Assembly: GCA_029207755.1 (NCBI GenBank)
Contig: JARCOQ010000002.1
Coordinates: 57,315,172-57,379,171, forward strand
Length of the DNA: 64,000 nucleotides
Direction: 5' to 3'
DNA from: Chamaea fasciata
Lineage: Eukaryota > Chordata > Aves > Passeriformes > Sylviidae
The first letter of the stretch is position 1. Each line of letters begins with the position of its first letter. The position numbers were made by a program, and so were the translations under genes. Of the stretch, positions 59,951 through 64,000 are shown in pieces. The notes under the pieces were generated by a model. That model did no database searches. It saw only the letters and a program-made list of their open reading frames with translations, and had not been told where the DNA came from.

Positions 59951-62356
59951 TTAAATGTTGCTTCAAAGTCATTAGTATCATTATAAAAGGCATTAGCAGT
60001 GTAACTGTGTCATTATATATATCATTATAACTATGTGATCCTTAACATGATCACATGCGGAAGAAGAACATCTCTTTTAAGGACACTTTTTGCTCTGAAG
60101 TGCATTTAGGAATCTTTTTGAAGTATGCTGCAATTATACCTGGACATAAACCATGGCAGCAGAGTCTGAGATCTACTGATCCAGAAGATAGAAAGGACAT
60201 TAACTAATAGACTTCCTATTTTCTACAGACAAAGAAATGGCATCATGCAGCACTCCACTCAACCGATCTGTCTCTGTAATGTGATATTAGATCAAAATTG
60301 AACAATTGGGGGAAAAACATCACAACAGACATTTAGAGATGCTAAGTGCTTCCATTACTAATTTTCGGTTGGAGATCTTTTTAGCTAAGAGCATGTTGGT
60401 GTTTGAGGAAATGTGGAACAGAAGCAGTCTATTTACAGAAATGTAACATTTAGTGCTTCAGAATCAAAACTCAATGTAAAAAACTCACAAAATTTAGTTT
60501 ACAAAATTTGATATTTATACTGTGTTTGGTTGATCAGGTACATTTTGAAATAAAGTAGCATTTATGTTGGGGGGAGAAATTATCAGTACTAGAAGGAGGC
60601 CAAAATCACTGAGCATTGTTACATTGTGGTACTGAAGTGTCTTTGCAAAGGATTCAAAGATTCAAGAGTGGAAAGCTATGTGAAAGAGTTATACATTGAC
60701 TTCAGTAGTTTACAGTATGTACATGGTTCTAACAAAATTTCCTCTGCTTATGAAGAGTTCAAGCAGCTTTTAATTGCCAGAGCATAGCTTTCTTTAAGAC
60801 TGACACAGGCAGTGCTGTCTTTTTAAAAATCTATTTCAGGACTGAAAAAAGATAACTTAGTTAAAAATGAATGAATACAGAGGACAGCATAAAGGTGAAA
60901 TGGATAAGAAAGTTAATATAAAGTGACAATGTGACTTACGCATAAAATATTTTTTTTTTTTTCAAAGAGCATTTTTTATCAAAATCTGGTGCTGCTGAGT
61001 ATGCTCAGATTATTTCAAGTGAAATAATATTAGGTCATTGAAAAGGGAACCTTGAAACATTTCCTTTAAATTCTGCCCTTAGAAGTTCCTACACAGCTCA
61101 CAAAGACAGAATTGTGGAGTTGTTCTCTGGCAACGCAGCAAAATTTCCCAGTAAGTCAGAAAGAGAAATTAATGTGTCTAAGTTCAGGAATGAGTTACAG
61201 CAGTGCGGAAGAGTCTTTTTACCCTTGTGGTAGAATAAATATGATGTGCTAACCAGGAGTCCTTTCTGGAGGAGGTTTCATGCAAAAATGAACAGAGCAC
61301 CAAGCTGTATTTGCCGACAGGTGTTATCCTCCTTCAAGTGTTATCCTCACTAGGATCTGTTTGGGAACCTGATGCAGTTTGTCCTAAATGGCACTTTCTA
61401 AAGCCTTTGTCATGATGGGGGCCTTTGTGAAGCTGAACAAACACACTGTCTAACAGCACAGCTGGAAGGTCCCTACGTTACACACCCTGAGTTTATATGA
61501 AAGATACTTCCTGGACATTTCTCACAGGAATCTCTGGATCAGTGGTCTCCACATAAGGGCGTCTCTCTTGACAAGGGCTTCCCAGCAGCAGCTGAGGAGT
61601 GGAAAGGACAGCAGAGTCTGAGAGCCAGGGACTCCCATCAGCAGCCTGGCACAAGGCTCCACCTTGCTCTGTTACCTCCTTGTGTCTCTGCACAAGCATT
61701 CCAGCCACTCACTTATGACTTGTGGTTGCCGTAGTGTTTTGACATGTTTGAGAGGCAGCAGTCCAGGGTACAGTAATGGGAAGAAAAGGAAAAAGATAAC
61801 TTCAGCAAATACTGGACACTCATAGCCTAATTTTTTCCTTCTCTCAGAACTGTTCTGACATGTGCTTCAGCTGGTCTCTTCAGGGTCATCCAGTGTGAGG
61901 AAAAAGGAGGTATCAGCCAAAACCAAATACCCTGCCATGTAAGATTTCTTTCTTCTCAGGAAAATATCCAAGATTCATTATTTAATAAAGAATGTCAAGA
62001 GCATTTGGCTTGGAATAGTATAAATACCAGAAATGATTTTGGATCCTGCCTGCAATGAAATCAGGGGTCATTGTGCCATGGAGCAGAATGATACTCTAGT
62101 TTTTTACCTCTGGTTACTGAAAACCACTTCAGTTACCTTTAATTAATTTTGCTCTACCAACAAAACTAGTTTTGAATAATGAAATATACAAAATTGAAGA
62201 TTTAATGAAATTATTTTTTCTAGGGAAAATTAAGTAATGAACAGTTTGAAGGAAAGATGTTTATCAATATTTAACATCTCTGAGAATTATAGGAGAAAGG
62301 TGTTACTATCTTAGCTTAGAAAGAACAGAGAGTAACTTAAGCCTAAATAATATCTT

Positions 62357-62670
62357 CTACTCTCATCAATGCATAAAAAGATGTCAAACTGGGTGCCATG
62401 AGGATGGTGCCAGACTCTTTCCAGTGATGTTCAATGACAGGACAAGTAGTCATGGGCATAAATGAAAGCACAAGAAGTTCCCCCTCAGCATGAGGAAGAA
62501 CTTTGTGGCAGTGCATTGGAACAGGCTGCAGGGGAGTCTCCTTTGCCAGAGACATTCAAAACCTGACACATAGCTGCCTAACCTGCTCTAGGTGACCTTC
62601 CCTTGGCAGGGGGGTTGGACTGGCTGATTTCCAGAGGTCCCTTCCCACCCTGACAGAACTGTGATATATC
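62357..62670 (+). mobile_element. CR1 LINE 3' region, plus orientation
   Basis: The sense-strand CR1 order is clear. A decayed ORF2 end ('tctcatcaatgcataaaaag', 'gggtgccatgaggatggtgc', 'cagactctttcc') is followed by 'caatgacaggacaag', 'catgggcataaatgaaagca', 'caagaagttcc', 'tgaggaagaac', 'ttggaacaggctgcagggga' and 'ttcaaaacctgacac'. It ends with 'aacctgctctaggtgacc', 'ggcaggggggttggactg' and 'gaggtcccttcccaccc'. The terminal repeat is reduced to 'aactgtgatatatcat'. It is 5'-truncated. The minus open frame at 62343-62555 is antisense CR1, not a gene. Confidence 0.93.
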
Positions 62671-62822
62671 ATTTTTAAAATCCCAAAATATCTCGTAGGC
62701 AAAAACTGTACTGCAGAGATTTCTCTTGGAATGTGTACCTACCCCTGAGTATCAAACATGTCTATCTGTAATACACAACCATATCTGTGATTGCAGAAGA
62801 AAGCATTACAGTTCATACGAAA

Positions 62823-62885
62823 TGAAATAAAATAAAATTAAAAAAAACCAACCAAACAAAACCCAAAAAAAACCAACCCCAAAAC
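62823..62885. repeat. A/C-rich low-complexity run
   Basis: 'tgaaataaaataaaattaaa' passes into 'accaaccaaacaaaaccc' and 'aaaaccaaccccaaaac'. G is absent after the first few bases. It lies about 150 bp beyond the plus-strand CR1 and is not part of it. Probably a decayed A-rich simple repeat. Confidence 0.8.
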
Positions 62886-63550
62886 TATGATATAAAGTTT
62901 GATAAAATTTCTGAGGAAAGACAGGGAATAAAGTAAATTTAAGGAAAGGAACTAAGTATGTGCAAAATAACCTTTTTTTCAGAAGACATTGTCCTAACTC
63001 AAATATTTACAGAGAAGAAAACCATCTTGATAATTACAGTTACAAAAGCACACAAAATATTGTCTGAATTCAGCCAAAGCTTCCTCCCTTATTTTTCCTA
63101 AGAATGTAAGCACAGTGCAATATTAAATGTGTTCTGTCATGCAACTCCCTTTGTAAGGTAAAAAGTAATTTAATCTTATTTCATTGTATATGGCAGCTTT
63201 ATCCCTACATTTACATTTAAGTAGCTAAAATTGAACTTGGTGTTAAGAAATTAAACAAGACATTACTTCAGCACACATTTGTCCCATTTACTGAAACTTC
63301 AGCACAATCTTTAAAGCTCAACAAGACTTTGAGTGCTATTTTGAATAGGAAACCTTAAACTGATGATTTAAAACTTGGAAGAAGAAGGATGTTTATAATA
63401 TCCTAGAGCCAACCAGCGCTTAATGAATGTCAATTTGCCGACCACACCTGGGTACCTGACTTCATGCACCAATTCACATTTGTCAGCTTGTGTAGATGGG
63501 TTTGGAGGGAAAATTACAGAACAAAAGAAAATTGAAAAAACTAAATAGAC

Positions 63551-63608
63551 AAATTTCCCACTTTATCATTTCAGTTTTGAAATTTCCCACTTTATCATTT
63601 CAGTTTTG
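63551..63608. repeat. Perfect 29-bp tandem duplication
   Basis: 'aaatttcccactttatcatt' plus nine more bases ending 'cagttttg' occurs twice in direct succession (63551-63579 and 63580-63608), followed by 'aaatt' that begins a third unit. The identity of the copies suggests a recent event. Confidence 0.95.
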
Positions 63609-64000
63609 AAATTCACAACTTATTTAGATGAATGCTGTTTTGGGGGACTGTCAGGGTACACATGATGAGATAAATGAGATGGGGACATATGGATTTACAC
63701 ATTTGTTGATTCTACTTGGTTGGCGACATTTGTTGTCCAAAGCTGGATTTGATAGCACAAAAAAGTCTTTGAGGAAAAAACATGAAATAAGATCCTGTTC
63801 TCTGGCCTTCTTCTTTCACACCTCTTTGACAGTGCGAACGGACGTGAGAGTCAGTGAAAATAACAGAAAATTCAAGCTTGTTAATTACTACTGAGCATAT
63901 TACTTGCTCTCATAAGTAAATCCACTGGAATTGGGGTATAAATCGCTGTGCTTGGTTGTAAATATTTTCAAGACTGAGAAGTCTTCTGAGTCTTCAGGGA

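Larger units (their letters stand above)
51077..62356. other. Long unique AT-rich stretch, no gene seen
   Basis: More than 11 kb has no supported gene and no CR1 or LTR that I can identify, the longest transposon-free interval in the window. Open frames up to 113 codons (53878-54219 plus) lack known domains. The intervals 55870-56290 and 61240-61740 are somewhat GC-richer, with no recognised content. Short direct repeats at 54235-54270 and 59893-59950 are listed separately. A hairpin ATGTGATC/GATCACAT lies near 60034-60057. Confidence 0.5.
62671..64000. other. Unique AT-rich sequence, no gene seen
   Basis: No gene is supported up to the window end. The 88-codon open frame at 63628-63894 (+) has no recognised domain. 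It contains one A/C-rich run and one 29-bp duplication, each listed separately. Confidence 0.55.

Noticed and set aside
60034..60057. Hairpin ATGTGATC/GATCACAT
   Set aside because: Eight-base arms are within chance expectation in AT-rich sequence.
1..64000. CRISPR arrays, operons, toxin-antitoxin or phage-like modules
   Set aside because: No regularly spaced direct repeats with unique spacers, no ribosome-binding-site gene order, and the sequence is plainly vertebrate.

Overview
This window looks like AT-rich, gene-poor vertebrate nuclear DNA, almost certainly from a bird. The main evidence is repeated fragments of CR1 LINEs. Their 3' ends carry the diagnostic ATTCTATGAT-type tail, read on the + strand as 'aatcatagaatcatagaat', followed by the conserved 'ttggaagggacct' block. 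Two solo retroviral LTRs resemble families I recall from songbird genomes, so a passerine is my best guess; that is memory-based inference, not a database result. I find no convincing protein-coding gene, tRNA, rRNA, CRISPR array or other prokaryote-style system. The longest open reading frames are short, lack recognisable domains, or lie inside repeats. The window is best read as intergenic desert or the inside of a very large intron.

Layout, left to right. 1-235: minus-strand CR1 fragment cut by the window edge. 271-482: perfect 106-bp tandem duplication. 2625-2667: pure T43 run. 4385-4537: T/G low-complexity tract, followed closely by a minus-strand CR1 (4591-4835). 10370-10536: long (TCCTC)n pentanucleotide array. 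11390-11795: minus-strand CR1, then a decayed ~165-bp-period tandem repeat (11801-12080). 12709-13005 and 15087-15165: more minus-strand CR1 pieces. 17880-18025: plus-strand CR1 3' end. 21607-22392: the best-preserved CR1, minus strand, reaching into the reverse transcriptase. 30359-31055: solo LTR with a perfect 5-bp target-site duplication. 32820-33415 and 34480-35640: GC-richer blocks of unknown origin, the first possibly an old LTR. 43417-44063: second solo LTR. 50961-51076: compound (ATCT)n/(ATC)n microsatellite. 62357-62670: plus-strand CR1. 63551-63608: 29-bp tandem duplication. The rest is unique-looking AT-rich sequence with short low-complexity runs.

No genes here work together. The content reflects retrotransposon insertion (CR1 and endogenous retrovirus), loss of retroviral interiors leaving solo LTRs, microsatellite growth and small tandem duplications. 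Two stretches dense in homeodomain/PBX-like or SOX/POU-like motifs (about 16300-16430 and 40270-40450) are weak candidates for conserved regulatory elements. Nothing I can see supports an undescribed biological system. The most distinctive observations are structural: two solo LTRs, a recent exact duplication, a long pyrimidine mirror tract and two unexplained perfect hairpins.
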